NCBI GenBank assembly: GCA_958510825.1
Contig: OY294046.1
Coordinates: forward strand, 2,356,001-2,420,000
Origin: Brachypterus glaber
Taxonomy: Eukaryota; Arthropoda; Insecta; Coleoptera; Kateretidae
Length of the DNA: 64,000 nucleotides
Direction of reading: 5' to 3'
Shown: positions 53,313 to 64,000 of the stretch, piece by piece
How positions within the stretch are numbered: position 1 is the first letter of the stretch
How the letters are laid out: every line of letters starts with the position of its first letter
Program-made: the position numbers and the translations under genes
Notes under the pieces: model-generated
The model's input: the letters and a program-made list of their open reading frames with translations, nothing else
The model's database searches: none
Told to the model about the DNA's origin: nothing

Positions 53313-54195
53313 CTTACGATTAAAATAAATAAATTTACACAAAATTTTCCATTTTCACTTGGTTTTGGAATAACATAACCTAGAAATAGTGTTTGGCGGG
53401 AAGGACATTTGAACTATTTAGTGTTATTTGTTTGAACTACCAATCATTTTTAAAAATTCGGCTTCGTAAGCATTTTTTTTAAACGCGAGTCCTGTATTTG
53501 CGCAAAAAATTTAGTTACCTATTTTTTTTACTTTCTCCTAAAAGAAAGTATTGTGATGCTAAAAAATCAAATTTTTTTTTTGCTTAAACGTCGAGAAAAA
53601 TCAAAATAAGCAACAAAAAAATGATGTCTGTCTGTATCCACGATAACTTAAGAACGCTTTGAACTAGCGACTTGAAATTTGGTATACAGATGTATTTTTA
53701 TATTATCTTGGACAAGTTTGTATTTGAGCAAAATCGCCTGTGGGCAAGGGGGGTCATTTTTTTTTAGTCGTATTATTTTTATTATTTACAATGGAAGAAA
53801 CATTTAACACCCATATAGAACCTTAAATAAAACTACACAAAAAATTTTATATATTTTTTTTCAGCGCCCCCCCTTACCACCAAAATGAAAAAAATTGTTT
53901 CTAGACATAACTTTCTTATTATACTAAATAAATAAAAAATTTAAAAACCACCCAAAAGGTAAAATACACAAAAAATGTTATTATAATTTTTTTCATGACC
54001 CCCCCCTCTCCCCAAAATGTAATAATTTGTTTCTGGACATAATTTTTTTATGAGAAAGTATTCTCGCTCATTCGAGACGGCTGGTTATTATTTTGACAAA
54101 AAACTTTTCGACTGATGTATTTGGAAAATGTCGTATGACAACTCAAGAACGCTGGAACAGCCACAAGATTAAAATTTGGAAATATATAAAAGCAT
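53313..54195. other. Gap between E(z) 3' end and TONSL start
   Basis: It must contain the TONSL promoter (close to 53313) and the E(z) transcription end. It is AT-rich, with one ATGTCTGTCTGTATCCACGA type repeat at about 53620 and C-runs at 53870 and 54000. No element ends were fixed. Confidence 0.5.
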
Positions 54196-54201
54196 TTTAT
54201 T
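54196..54201 (-). promoter_or_regulatory. E(z) polyadenylation signal
   Basis: AATAAA on the minus strand 44 nt after the E(z) stop codon. Confidence 0.6.
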
Positions 54202-54244
54202 TGTAAATATAAATTACAAAAAATAAAAACTAAAAAAAAAACTA

Positions 54245-63263
<9,019 letters not shown>

Positions 63264-64000
63264 CTAATTGTAAACAAAAAATATATAATGTATACCAAAT
63301 TTCATGTCTCTAGATACAATAAGTTATTGTAATGAGTGAAAAATAAACTGAAAATGGTACGGTTCCACCGCATTTATTAAAAAGTCCGCATTTATTTTCG
63401 GTGTTGAATTTTAATTTTTTTGGTTAAAAATTGCGATTTTTTTGGATTTTTTTTGTTGAAATTTTCATTTTTATCATTTAAAATTAGGTAGTTAAAAAGT
63501 ATAATTTGCGATTGTTTATCATTAATCAAAAATTGCGTGTTCCAAAATTCAAGTTGATATCTTAAGCCGTTCAAAAGTTATGGGGAATGGGGAAGTGAAG
63601 TTAAAAAATTGGGTTTTTATGCCTTTTAAAATTTTTCTAAAAATGTTTTTTTCTACGACTGCTTTAGAATGTAAGCAAATACACACACTTTTCAAACACA
63701 GAATGAATCCATTCTAGCTCTAGATACGGTATGAATATTCCGTATCAAGTGTTAGAATGAGCACATGTAGTGCCATCCATCTCTTGTTTATAGAAGTAAA
63801 GAAAACTAGCAAAATTAGCAAAAATATATATTTTTTACCATGAAATATTGAATAATTTAATGCAATTTAAAGTTTTGCGTTAATATTACATAAAGTTTAT
63901 TAGTTTTTCTTAATAATTGACCAGTTTTTTATCAATTTAGTTCAAAATATTAAAACTGCTCCATCTATTGTTAAATATTTAAACCTGATATCTGTCACAA
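63264..64000. other. E(z) intron, no feature recognised
   Basis: It should be the intron upstream of the LQACHPGPN exon. It is AT-rich. The preceding conserved E(z) exon (FKYDCFLH-type) was looked for on the minus strand and not found. Confidence 0.5.

Overview
The window is nuclear DNA of an insect. The proteins look most like insect orthologues: the E(z) linker carries DSGNEASSEDSNDSN and the C-terminus reads [17 protein letters not shown], as in Drosophila. The DNA is AT-rich, the genes are intron-rich, and the introns and gaps are packed with small transposons. The order is not fixed by anything I can see; a beetle or similar large-intron insect is a guess.

Six protein genes can be read. 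From left to right they are: Arp1/centractin (minus; first two coding exons only, the gene runs off the left edge); Bub3 (plus; six exons, complete, divergent from Arp1); a GPI-anchored Ly6/uPAR-domain protein (minus; three exons seen, start not certain); peptide O-xylosyltransferase oxt (plus; five exons, complete, followed by a decayed tandem copy of its own 3' end); Tonsoku-like TONSL (minus; fourteen exons over 23 kb, complete, 1378 codons before the stop); and Enhancer of zeste E(z) (minus; the last seven coding exons, the N-terminal part lies beyond the right edge). For the complete genes every splice junction has GT-AG ends, the phases agree, and the summed coding lengths are divisible by three.

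The genes do not form one pathway. Bub3 is a spindle-checkpoint factor and Arp1 a dynactin subunit; oxt starts proteoglycan chains in the secretory pathway; the Ly6 protein would sit on the cell surface. TONSL and E(z) are adjacent, on the same strand, and both act on chromatin around replication.

Between exons the window is a museum of mobile elements: a CR1-like LINE with a nearly complete ORF, LINE tails, tRNA-derived SINEs, hAT MITEs with perfect 8-bp target duplications, long-TIR MITEs, fold-backs, and a Helitron/HINE-like family. The most striking signal is a set of AT-rich element families (called B, C, D, L and E here) with one modular plan: a palindromic head with a GC-rich apex, joined to a body bounded by short inverted repeats. 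In three of these families the apex is inverted relative to the body between copies, a flip/flop pattern expected of hairpin ends. I know of no described family with this plan.
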